Below are positions 10,201 to 15,900 of a DNA stretch of 26,173 nt, piece after piece. Source of the stretch: a virus; IMG/VR virus record IMGVR_UViG_3300020472_000146, positions 1 to 26,173 of that record; one strand, 5' to 3'. How positions within the stretch are numbered: position 1 is the stretch's first letter; each line of letters starts with the position of its first letter. The position numbers were made by a program, and so were the translations under genes. A model generated the notes under the pieces. The model was not told where the DNA came from, did not search any database, and saw nothing but the letters and a program-made list of their open reading frames with translations.

Positions 10201-10218
10201 TTGCTTATAAACGGCCAT
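1297..10218 (-). CDS. Giant glycine-rich tail fibre with split collar domain (2973 aa)
   Basis: ATG at 10218 shares its A with the TGA of the upstream gene (TGATG). Domains in order: (i) first half of a phage tail-collar domain, residues 62-90 (GYLYCDG, then RDYPLLYELIG); (ii) insert of about 370 residues holding a PEBP-like domain (about 270-380); (iii) second collar half KFRVPDYRDRK at 467-477; (iv) two H-x-H motifs, 565-567 and 614-616; (v) from residue 649, four glycine-rich modules interleaved with two copies of a beta module; (vi) a second, nested-looking glycine-rich pair; (vii) a reelin-like beta-sandwich; (viii) a C-terminus ending RAKYLIKAF, like the two sister collar proteins. Known relatives are tail fibres or adhesins, so this is probably the host-binding distal fibre. 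Glycine codons are almost all GGT or GGA, giving the + strand its CCA/ACC look. The function as receptor-binding protein is inferred. Confidence 0.9.
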   Translation of the reverse strand: MAVYKQGNTFNTQGSVTGTTETPNWYSDKGGSYGTIGAIVPVLVNDYSDNIGTINPPHYAHKGYLYCDGTSYDIRDYPLLYELIGNDYLTPTELINSNSYTFTSSGEPGTVFRTFIEGTDIYAEVFKYEFTPVGGSSVIKQRAIPHESKLRFVGSLGDFPAGSSNVFEADKDYYLEYNPTYQNLSTRQDTTVHRILVNQAITTTTTVVTSTVNVNWSITSDTLITPSGADQYYILPIEYYGTVPEAVPGSIDASTGLPYLSGYTSYEPNALNYSPSFSWSNLNGMPAGVQVDSYEIFLQNMSLQDMVQWHVTGIPASVTSLQSNAVLPAGATIQGNTVSQSSVQPPLGTAAWWIRDSGYSGPQPEGGEKHLYRFNVIAKLSNGQDLIQSLDFTAGSGSLIPTYSGNPNYTNNLTITGVTSNVTDNVFNIEWATLGPYTNTAGVITGHPKARIRKGYSQSDYPYLLGKFRVPDYRDRKLIGYGEGVEGAGTPLVEARPTIEVGDIGGAWYIPTTVIDDPAEFFTISDVVTSGYGDVQTQCQAYLSGEKQFTVGPIQDYIFNRPASHDHYLIASEVDQQQEQSFGGNDRFTTRYQNLKGNILSFTPSTSDEIALGHSHGLTSYRPSNSATATYGNTGGIGEYTSSSSGTTGQEEWLTTGSHTWTCPTGVQSVCVVAVGGGAGGAGGTKGGGGAGLGYHNDVTVVPGQTYNLFVGAGNTGSSSSTADLPGQDSWFLDQTTCVGKGGGTSTPGDSKSYGTFVGDGGGNGDPSSTNGGGGGAGGYALNQGGGGTGSDTDVTGGGAGGGGVGLKGQGTTGVDGTPSTQTTEGGIMQGGRGGSGGTNGGNVIAPTEQNSTNPTPAIGQQAWIAPGSYTWTAPAGVTQVSVLAVGGGSGGGQGVNGGSGGGLGWKNSISVTPGNSYTVEVGAGGQGSINAQGGAGGDSYFIDTNTVKGGGGSASGTGGGYTGEGGGVGGAKTQYGSGGGAAGYAGNGGGGTVVDGNAGGGGAGMAFSGAPNGGAGGGGVGIFGQASSGSGADPQFTSDQNIQMLGGQGGSNGTDGATVVSPTLSDSWVLTGGPQYSFWSSFMHDYAIYKSIPANDGQDPYINAMQGNSHSFNVSSTQNLSIEVQSDNEATISWDGVALGGGGAEARGQEEFTTAGSQNWTAPAGVTSVAVVAVGAGQGGGNDNAGGGGGGLGYKNNITVVPGQSYTVVVGQAGSGTTGTQGNSGGDSYFINATTVKGGGGNNGTGGTYVGDGGGVGGGKGSAGGGGGAAGYSGSGGSAANPTGQGGGGGVGSSTTVTGTGAGSGGGGVGIKGQGSSGAAGNPVVQNSASTAMSGGGGGSGGSAGTAITSPSSSSGATPTPAQGQAEWTTPGTYTWTAPAGVTEVCSVAVGGGAGGVNNSSGGGGGLAWRNAVQVTPGQTYTIVVGAGGAGSSSGSSTNANRGGDSYFLDQTTCRGGGGGWASNLVSTGGGYVGQGGDNGNSTAAYQGGGGAGGYTAGNSGGGGGTGAGSKCNFGGAGGGGVGIYGQGASGNNSIVSYNCIPQNYGAQVEGGTGGSGGADGQDSPSGMPYLSTSHWQRSGPWDPNTWGAANMWDQFMNDWAVCRALPTNLSSPYPWNNSAEPWGKIFDVPATLNQVYIDVMVDDECTIGVGYLPTGVGYTGIQWSLTNQTQQATDGRVTYNLGTLSAGRHYVLGTLTNIGTGAWNGPNPAGIAWIIYTNPNDKWGSMILDSLDMATTTFSTHTDFDGGNGGAIGGGGGACNIGGGIPAGAGYTGGDGGDGAVRIMWGTGRAFPSTLTTDQPTQAYNPGTGTTFGSVAGGPGGGYGGGGGAGYGGSSPYEGGAGGFGAVRIIWGSNRSFPSTDTDDVTTQNYGSGQPSTVTSPTSSTIYDLGSVAAGDHVVGYTIKNYNSSQNNWAANPAGVAWSVHTTGNTGDRKQTSADAVTSAGWTSYGGGQGGGHGGGGGGGYNIAGGNGGNGAVRIIWGVGNVRSFPFMASDYAEQIYQPGGAGTFTPMTGGFGGEVGGGGGAGYSAAGGKGGDGGVRVIWGEDRSFPLEAGDKDFGTGGCKNYKITEAPSIAINTVSSDGQKITCVTEADHGFAVGDWITFLEVGSGYDSTFQIIQEGFNTNTFKVEPANAPAAGNGDATGKVREAAGYFSDVTTIPDPKVWVVDTQTRIGGKPILSQDPDDYEPVPGYEEMITSSGTITKSASSGTADVRKYKISLVAPGGGGGGSQGNGGTGGNVSATFDYIINGVKSQYTIYAYGGTGGTAGQSGGNGGTGGGFLVPAALVSDANFVISTQLNGQNGSDGGQQDSSTPDGAPGLNMGDFVNAGGGGNGAYATTPSIGSFQQNFSSSGTFNAAADPRVPSDASIVYIDLDVSGGAGGDGNANRRAGCQDQSYLNSSGSTQTGVGGSGGQGRRVTGRSGNGSTLVDNYTFTIGTQGGQGYNNVEGTNSEPRNNNVGTGAADGGYGGSGAWGNGSAAGAGGGATSLSVAGANTYIIGAGAGGGGGAGGGGYNGGSIYDKCWTGGPGNPPAQGLMATQSIGFGYGNGGGEGGCTAGGGGGGGAGAGDGTGGEGGASGVAGAGHVNTGSGSGGYAGRSSYNTNFVHNATESAGSSGGGYVNFTVHYEGNTVDPSGGGAGGGGVLTVEWAFDDSDGATDIVVNLGNPGNGGSGGNSQSGGQGAAKVEAQRVIAGSANPPSGYTVPRGNVYEVPGYPDNSIWPATSSTLGGDIWHSASEDVDVILPATGTFPAYSTQSTKFVKFVGDGDRYLQLGPLNLAAADKLVFYIIKGDGTNGGDAPEEDLAMYYKTSVDQANDTLLQVIASITTTDQGWKKYEYAVDDTSPIKETGIYLVLRQTRPSNSGSDWDDDGADIWGLAEFGVKFGQVTSQVFTPSTNSEIPGNIGTCGPNTGIDEVRKTVSASQSNIRFADGTFALSSSTPISVNATATPEENIPLITRYHRAKYLIKAF
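1560..1980 (-). other. Reelin-like beta-sandwich near the fibre C-terminus
   Basis: The segment RYLQLGPLNL, LVFYIIKGDGTNGGD, EDLAMYYKT, TLLQVIASI, GWKKYEYAV, and RQTRPSNSGSDWDDD ending DIWGLAEFGVKF follows the strand order of reelin-subrepeat or related jelly-roll domains (acidic ridge, 'D.W.I..' last strand). It could bind calcium or glycan. Assignment is by eye and tentative. Confidence 0.4.
2140..3640 (-). repeat. Second glycine-rich region of the 2973-aa fibre
   Basis: One glycine-rich domain opens with RKYKISLVAPGGGGGG (about 3570-3520). A second opens with SSSGTFNAAADPRVP and YIDLDVSGGAGG (about 3160-3060). Ends GGYVNFTVHYEG (about 2330-2360) and GGGGVLTVEW, then VVNLGNPGNGG and KVEAQRV (about 2290-2140) follow in that order. 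This is consistent with one domain inside the other. Sequence differs from modules A-D, with no VRIIWG end. Confidence 0.55.
4435..4566 (-). other. Beta module X, C-terminal half only
   Basis: IYDLGSVAAGDHVVGYTIKN and NPAGVAWSVH match the second half of X' (YNLGTLSAGRHYVLG, NPAGIAWII). It has no FM.D(Y/W)A half in front of it and lies between the second and third VRIIWG ends. Confidence 0.65.
5055..5500 (-). other. Beta module X', complete copy
   Basis: It contains WDQFMNDWAVCRALPTN, a DDECTIG strand, LGTLSAGRHYVLG and NPAGIAWII. It is the complete counterpart of the split module X and sits after glycine-rich module D. The pattern resembles a lectin-like or PA14-like beta-sandwich, a weak analogy only. 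Confidence 0.65.
6780..7019 (-). other. Beta module X, N-terminal half only
   Basis: WVLTGG, FWSSFMHDYAIYKSIPAN and SDNEATISWDG form the first half of a beta module also present intact at 5055-5500. The second half (LG...AG.H.........NPAG.AW) is missing here: the chain enters glycine-rich module C a few residues after WDG. The lost half appears at 4435-4566. Confidence 0.65.
9079..9411 (-). other. PEBP-like (YbhB/RKIP-type) domain inside the glycine-rich fibre
   Basis: Residues about 270-380 of the 2973-aa protein contain the PEBP series in the right order: SPSFSW (family S-P-x-L-S-W), a strand VDSYEIFLQN, QWHVTGIPA (family W-V-x-x-N-I-P), LPAGA, and WWIRDSGYSGPQPEGGEKHLYRF (written here in pieces: GYSGPQPE, GGEKHLYRF; family GY.GP.PP.G..H.Y.F). 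It falls between the two halves of the collar domain. The ligand-site aspartates of active PEBPs are not clear (LQNMSLQD instead of a D-P-D type motif), so a structural or binding use is more likely than a signalling one. Confidence 0.6.
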
Positions 10219-11567
10219 CAGATCTTAATAAAGTATTCGGTGACAACATATGGTTGTATGTATTTATCTGCTTTTGGAGCATTGTTTACTGCTAATGATA
10301 TTTTAGATACCAATCCACTATCTGCCCTAGCAGTTGATGCTCTTATATTCATAACAAATGTATGAGAAACATCAGAATTAAAATCTAATCTATGTCTATG
10401 AGTAGCATCGTTACCCCACTCACCTGTTAATTTATGATTATTAGAAACAGCAGCATATCCAGTTTGGTAAGAATCATCTAAAGGAGCAAATGGAAGGTTT
10501 ATATCACCTAACAAATCGGTAGGCAAACCTGCTCCTACTGTAGTTTTTACTTCATCTAGAGGTGTAACTCCATTAGTACCACCCCAACAGATTCCAAATA
10601 TAGGTGGGCAAACACAAGTATGTGTCCAAGTAAGTGGATAATTTACAGAACCCCATGTTGTACCTTCTGTTTGTGCATGACCATCATTACATCCATTATT
10701 TGCAGCACGTGTATTCCACGTACCTATAGGTACATTAGGACACGTTACGCTATCTGGCCACAAACAATATCCTTGAGAGACAAAATTATTACATGAATTC
10801 CAACAATGACCATACTGAATTTCATATGAGGTAGGTTCATCATCTTGACCAAAATCTCCAGAAGTTATTTGATCTGTATAATACCAATAACACAAATCTT
10901 GTCTAGCATACTCCCACCATTTACATACATTTAATGTTGTCTTGGTTCTAACAGAGTTTACTTGTCTTATACCAAAATGATTACCACTAGCATCAACTTG
11001 CCTTGATCTCAAGGTAGTAGTTCTATGCATATGTGGCTGAAATGCTTCGTCAGGAACTTCAGCATTAAATGTATATGATCCTGTCTCAACAGCAAAGGAT
11101 GGTTCTCCTCTTAATGCCTGTGATTGTGGTGGAATATAAAATGATCCATTATATGTTAATGTAAATGGACTATCAACATTCATCAACACATCTAATTGAA
11201 CACCTGATTTTACTTCTTCATTACCAGCAGCATTTGTTACAGTAAAATCATTAAATGTACCAATATTAGATGATGTAGTTGCTCTTATATGCTTACTTCT
11301 TAAATCTGGTAATTGAAACTGATCAATTGACAATGCTTGTGATGATTTCCTAAACTTAGATGAATCACCTGTACCTAAAACAACTGCTAATAATGGATAG
11401 TCTTCTGATGTTAAAACTCTACCATCACATCGTAAATAACCTGCTGGTAACTTATTTGTAGAAACAGAAGCAGCAGGATTTTCAGTGTCAACTTCTACTG
11501 GGAATGATATGATAGTACCAGTTAATGACCCATGTATTCCTTTTTGTTTATTATAGAATACTGCCAC
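10218..11567 (-). CDS. Tail-collar-domain fibre protein with Cys/Trp-rich insert (449 aa)
   Basis: I place the start at GTG 11567-11565, not at TTG 11573. GTG has a GAGGG site at 11575-11579 with 7-base spacing, overlaps the upstream stop as TAGTG, and gives MAVFYNKQ, like the MAVYKQGN start of the sister gene downstream; TTG would lie 1 base from the site. Numbering from TTG: collar domain at about 42-94 (LPAGYLRCDG, SEDYPLL, then LPDLRSK), H-x-H at 181-183 (HMH), an insert at 217-330 with ten cysteines and nine tryptophans, H-x-H at 392-394 (HRH), and a C-terminus ending VVTEYFIKI. The collar plus C-terminal Y-x-I-K arrangement fits T4 gp12-like short fibre or baseplate-distal proteins, probably trimeric. 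The partner and receptor cannot be read from sequence. It lies between two paralogues in the same operon. Confidence 0.88.
   Translation of the reverse strand: MAVFYNKQKGIHGSLTGTIISFPVEVDTENPAASVSTNKLPAGYLRCDGRVLTSEDYPLLAVVLGTGDSSKFRKSSQALSIDQFQLPDLRSKHIRATTSSNIGTFNDFTVTNAAGNEEVKSGVQLDVLMNVDSPFTLTYNGSFYIPPQSQALRGEPSFAVETGSYTFNAEVPDEAFQPHMHRTTTLRSRQVDASGNHFGIRQVNSVRTKTTLNVCKWWEYARQDLCYWYYTDQITSGDFGQDDEPTSYEIQYGHCWNSCNNFVSQGYCLWPDSVTCPNVPIGTWNTRAANNGCNDGHAQTEGTTWGSVNYPLTWTHTCVCPPIFGICWGGTNGVTPLDEVKTTVGAGLPTDLLGDINLPFAPLDDSYQTGYAAVSNNHKLTGEWGNDATHRHRLDFNSDVSHTFVMNIRASTARADSGLVSKISLAVNNAPKADKYIQPYVVTEYFIKI
10587..10925 (-). other. Cysteine/tryptophan-rich insert of the 449-aa collar protein
   Basis: Ten cysteines (residues 217, 228, 257, 261, 270, 278, 295, 320, 322, 329 counted from TTG 11573) and nine tryptophans fall within 114 residues, bracketed by the two H-x-H motifs. 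Pairs such as HCWNSC and HTCVCPP suggest metal binding or disulfides. No equivalent is present in either paralogue. Confidence 0.75.
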
Positions 11568-12988
11568 TACCAAGCCCTCATCATATAGATCATTGTTTGT
11601 GATGGTGTATTTGGATTGATACTTACTGTCATAGCACTATCAACTGATACTGGTGATGTAGTTCCTGTTGAAACATTATTAACCAAAGTAGTTGTTGATA
11701 TTCCCAAACTTCCTTTACCCATTGATACCTCCATAGCATCATGTCTATGAGATCTTAAAGACGCTGATGCAAATCTTTCTGCATCATGATTAAGAGTTGT
11801 GGTAAATGTATTACCAGTATTTACAGCAGAATCAAAGGGTCCATTTGTATTTATTGGTTGTGATGTGGCACTAGGATCATATACCATATCATCAATATAA
11901 TCAGTACCCATACCAGATCCTCTATGAGTATCAGGTATATCTGGAGAAGCATAAAAATTTCTTCTTCCACTATATCTTCCTGGTGGTGGGAATGATCCAG
12001 TTAAAGCATCTGAAGCAACATCTGCAACACCACTATAATCATCATCATAACCTAATTCTAATGTATGTGATTGTTGTATAGCTCTTGTCTGAGCAGGGTT
12101 TCCAGGATAGACTTGTGTATCTGGTAATTTAGTCTTGTTAATTTGTACTATTCTACTTTGCTCTCCATCTAGAAGGGCATTTTCAGTTACCTGATCATAC
12201 CAAGTAATTCTTGCAGTTCCTGGTGAAGTAAAAGAATGTGCTGGTTCAGAATTACTCTTCTGTCCAACTGGTGCTATAGAACTAATATTACTACCATTAG
12301 GCAATGCTCTTCCTGGAACAAACTCTAGTACAGGAGATGCAAGAGGAAATGCACTAACAAACTGATCATATTCATCATCACTTGCTGGTCTATGAATATG
12401 TGCTGGTGTATGATCTATCCCCAATTTTCTAGGAACAGTGTATACACTTGTAAAATATACTGGTTCTTCCATTGTTATACCAGTTATTCTACCAGAAAGA
12501 TTATTTGATGGTTCAATATCAAATATTAAATCAACACCACTCTTAACTAAAGTTTTTGCTTGTTTTCCTTCAGTAGAACCATTAACACTAATAAAATCAC
12601 CAATGATAGCTAAAGCATCATTAGGTATTCTAGTTGATTCAATATCAACCAATGAAACCTGATTTAAATTAGGTAAATCAAACACATCAACATGTTTTGA
12701 TTCATCATGATCAGGATGTCCTATGGGTGGATTATATGGGAAATCATTTACTATCCCTAAATTAACACCAATAACTTGTCCTGCATTATCTGGAAATGGT
12801 CCATATGTATTCTTAACTATCCTAGCAAGAAGAGGATAATCACGAGCAAACATACCCTTTTTAGAAGAATTACAGATTAACCATCCAGTCGGTATACCTT
12901 CCTCGGTAACACCAGAACTACCTGTCCAAGGCATGATAGTACCAATAGGCATATGTTGAGCTGCCTTGATACGATTATAACTTGCCAT
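11567..12988 (-). CDS. Tail-collar-domain fibre protein (473 aa)
   Basis: ATG at 12988 has a strong GGAGG site at 12997-13001, 8 bases upstream, lying inside the last codons of the giant gene, whose stop is 3 bases away. The product begins with PIGTIMPW at 14-21, followed by PTGWLICNSS and ARDYPLLARIV (33-58) and DLPNL at 104-108: a phage tail-collar domain in the style of T4 gp12, with asparagine replacing the usual aspartate in 'CDG'. Two H-x-H motifs follow, HIH at 197-199 and HRH at 414-416, and the protein ends with TMIYMMRAW, the position of the Y-x-I-K-A end in its paralogues. The middle (200-410) is polar, low in cysteine and unrecognised. A short tail-fibre or adhesin role, with the H-x-H pairs as possible trimeric metal sites, is inferred from the T4 fibre precedent. 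Confidence 0.88.
   Translation of the reverse strand: MASYNRIKAAQHMPIGTIMPWTGSSGVTEEGIPTGWLICNSSKKGMFARDYPLLARIVKNTYGPFPDNAGQVIGVNLGIVNDFPYNPPIGHPDHDESKHVDVFDLPNLNQVSLVDIESTRIPNDALAIIGDFISVNGSTEGKQAKTLVKSGVDLIFDIEPSNNLSGRITGITMEEPVYFTSVYTVPRKLGIDHTPAHIHRPASDDEYDQFVSAFPLASPVLEFVPGRALPNGSNISSIAPVGQKSNSEPAHSFTSPGTARITWYDQVTENALLDGEQSRIVQINKTKLPDTQVYPGNPAQTRAIQQSHTLELGYDDDYSGVADVASDALTGSFPPPGRYSGRRNFYASPDIPDTHRGSGMGTDYIDDMVYDPSATSQPINTNGPFDSAVNTGNTFTTTLNHDAERFASASLRSHRHDAMEVSMGKGSLGISTTTLVNNVSTGTTSPVSVDSAMTVSINPNTPSQTMIYMMRAW
11575..11579 (-). promoter_or_regulatory. Shine-Dalgarno (GAGGG) that fixes the GTG start at 11567
   Basis: GAGGG is 7 bases upstream of GTG 11567-11565 but only 1 base from the alternative TTG at 11573, so it supports the GTG and the 449-residue product. 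Confidence 0.65.
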
Positions 12989-12991
12989 TGA

Positions 12992-15900
12992 TTAAACCTC
13001 CTTGAGCCACCAACCAGTAACAGATCCACCAACTACATTATTATCAGAATCAGTTCCTCCAAGATATACTAGAGTAAATGCAGCATTAGGTGTCTGTACA
13101 ACCAATTCACCAGAACCCCATATAGTAGTTCCTTCAATACCTAGACTTGTTCCCTGTGCATCTCCCTGAACTCTTGTTCCAGTACCTTGTGCTCTAACAA
13201 CAAGTGATGTATTATATGTTAGATTACCCCCAACATCAATTATACTAACTTCATCCCCACTGTTAGGGTTATCAGGTAAGTAAACAACAAACGTATCACC
13301 ATTTGCTACGTTAGCAAAGTATTGTATATTCGCTGTTAAATATTTATCAGACTCATCAGCACCAGTAGCAACATATCTAGCGTGACGACCACCAGATTTA
13401 GTTGTGAAGTTATTGATACCAAATGCATCAATTGATTGGTCTTGGTTAATGACATACTTGTTAGCACCACTGACTCCCAAATTATCAATAGTTAACTTAG
13501 GTGTTCTAGTTGGAGACTGAATTGCCTCACCAGTAACAGTGAATGTACTACCAGCAACAACATTCTTGAATACGTCAACAGAGAATGATGGATCACAACT
13601 ATTAACTGCTACATTCTCTGGGCAAGATGTAGAGTAGAGAGTAATAGTACCTCTACCAATGATACCTGCTTCAAAGTCTATATTTGCTGCATGGTCAGCA
13701 TGACCATCATCATTTCTGAACGCAAATAATTTTGTCTTCTTAACAGAATCATATACAGTAATGTCACCACCAATCATTGTAAGGTCTTTATTGACCGTGA
13801 GATCACCAGTTTGATGTGGAACCACACCAGCATGGGTGAACTCATTCATCACATCTTGATGAACATTTCCAAACAAGCAACCCTTATTAACAGCACTGTT
13901 TATATCATCACCAACATAGAAGAATGCATCATCAAATGTACCAGTTGTTCTAGTGTCATGGAACCTTACCCAGTTAGCATAATCTAGCTTAGTCTGTACA
14001 ATATATCCCTTCTCTAAAATAAGAGAAACATATGGTATATCAACACCAGATATAGTTCTAGTTCTAGATTGGATATCAAATACAGAAGAACTCTCAGGAT
14101 GCTTCAATAATCTCATTACAGTAGTGTTACCAGAACCTGCTGTGTAATTACTTAAAGCAAGTGCTGTTGTTCCTTCCTGTCCAGGAGCACATCTAAGAAC
14201 CTTATTGACTTCATCAACAGCCTCAATCTTCATTATTTCAAATGTCTGCTCACCAGCAGTTAATCCTCTGTTAGCAATATCTTGAGCATCACCAACGATG
14301 ACAAGATCACCAACTAAGAATAAACCATCAGCAACACCAATTTGCGACACTGGTAAGTAAACAGATCCAGGAACAGTACCAGTAGTTGCATTAGAAGATA
14401 ATGCTGATATTGGTCCATTTGACTGAAGAACCTTAGGATCCAACCAATAAGAATATGCTCTTATATGTTCCTTAACAGATCTAAATGCTGTCTCTGTATC
14501 AGCAGCATCTTGTACATCAGGAAGACATCTACTTACTTGTATTCTTCTATACTGACTACCTATTTCTAATGTAGCAGTACATGTATCAAGATACAATGAA
14601 TTCTGATTAGAACCGTTAGTAATCGTTACCTCTTCATTCCTAGAAGCAGAGAACGAAGCATTATTAATAGCAGATAACGCACCTATTCCATTACTGAGTG
14701 TGATAGAAGTATCATCAATTTCAGTAATCCTTGTATTTACTGGTAGGATAGGTCTTTGATTCTCGTTATATGATGTAAGTTTAACGATATCACCAACTTG
14801 TAACTTAGCAATATCATCAGTATCAATACCACTAATACCAGTAGCATTAACAGTACCACTCTCAGCAATTACATCACCTATGAATGATGCAGCTGGTGGA
14901 TCATTAGTACCAAATGTTCTAACTGTTGATCCACATCCACCATTTAGAGATACAGAATTATCAATGGTAAGTTTACCACCAACATATGTGTCACCAGTTA
15001 CAGAATTAACTTCAAATACCGTTTTTGCAGGACTATCACAATCATTAATAGTAAATACCTGTGCTACTTCATCCTTAATCTCAGCAATCTTAATAAATTC
15101 ACCAAGTGTTCCTTGAGCATCACGTCCAACAATTATATAATCAGCAGTATCTAATGACCCACCAAACTCTGCAAGATATACATCATCTTGTGGTCCAGTG
15201 TTATCAAGATCCTGTGTTGTCCAAGTAGAATTGAACTGAATCTCACACTTATATAATACTGTAAAGTCTAAATGAGAATTAACAGCAGCAGCAAAGTTTC
15301 CTAATGGATTTCTTCTAACCTTTATCCAGAAAGGAGCGATAGATGCTCTAGTTAACTCAACAACCTCAACTATCTCAGGATGACCACCAGTAACTATTGG
15401 ACTATTGATTAGAATATAATCACCAACAGCATAGTAATTATCACAAGCATTTAATAATGGTAGATAGAAACAATTCTCGGATTCTGGTATTTCAGGAAGA
15501 GTTTGTGGTGCAACCTCTGGTATACCACCAACTTGAGTCTTAGCAAGACGGAAGTAAACACTACCCCAATAGTTGAAACCACCAGTATTAATCTGGTTAT
15601 AACCAGTATCATTAGGACCTGTGACTAATACATTAACTAGATCAACATTCTTGTCTGGATTCTCTGGATCAGCAGCAAGACCATTAGTATGATTAATAAT
15701 AGTAGTTCCAAGTTGACCTCTATTACCAACATAGTAACCAGAAGAATTACCACCACACAATTCAACATTTGAATTGAACTTAGCAGATGCTGCTACCTCT
15801 AAAGAGTTGTTAATAGTTGTTACACCACCTTGACCTGCAATATTAATTTCAGATGCTTTAGTAGCAAAGTTAACTGTAGAAGGACCACCAGAGTTAGAAA

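Noticed and set aside
1297-10218. PEBP-like domain as evidence of an auxiliary metabolic gene
   Set aside because: It is an internal domain of a fibre gene in frame with collar and glycine-rich parts, not a separate gene.
10261-10268. GATAAATA on the minus strand 43-50 bases before the 2973-aa gene, like a T4-type late promoter (N-ATAAATA); similar hits at 11848-11855 and 13341-13348
   Set aside because: All lie inside coding sequence, two of them simply encode Asp-Lys-Tyr, and such octamers are frequent by chance in AT-rich DNA. No further promoter evidence is visible.
10392-10400. HTFV in the 449-aa collar protein (VSHTFVMNI) as a further closer of the beta-unit family
   Set aside because: The surrounding residues do not match the closer context, and the protein has no FTC..YPR core; treated as coincidence.
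11565-11573. TTG start at 11573 giving 451 residues
   Set aside because: It is 1 base from the GAGGG site, overlaps the upstream gene by 7 bases and gives MVVAV; the GTG at 11567 has correct spacing and a start matching the sister protein.
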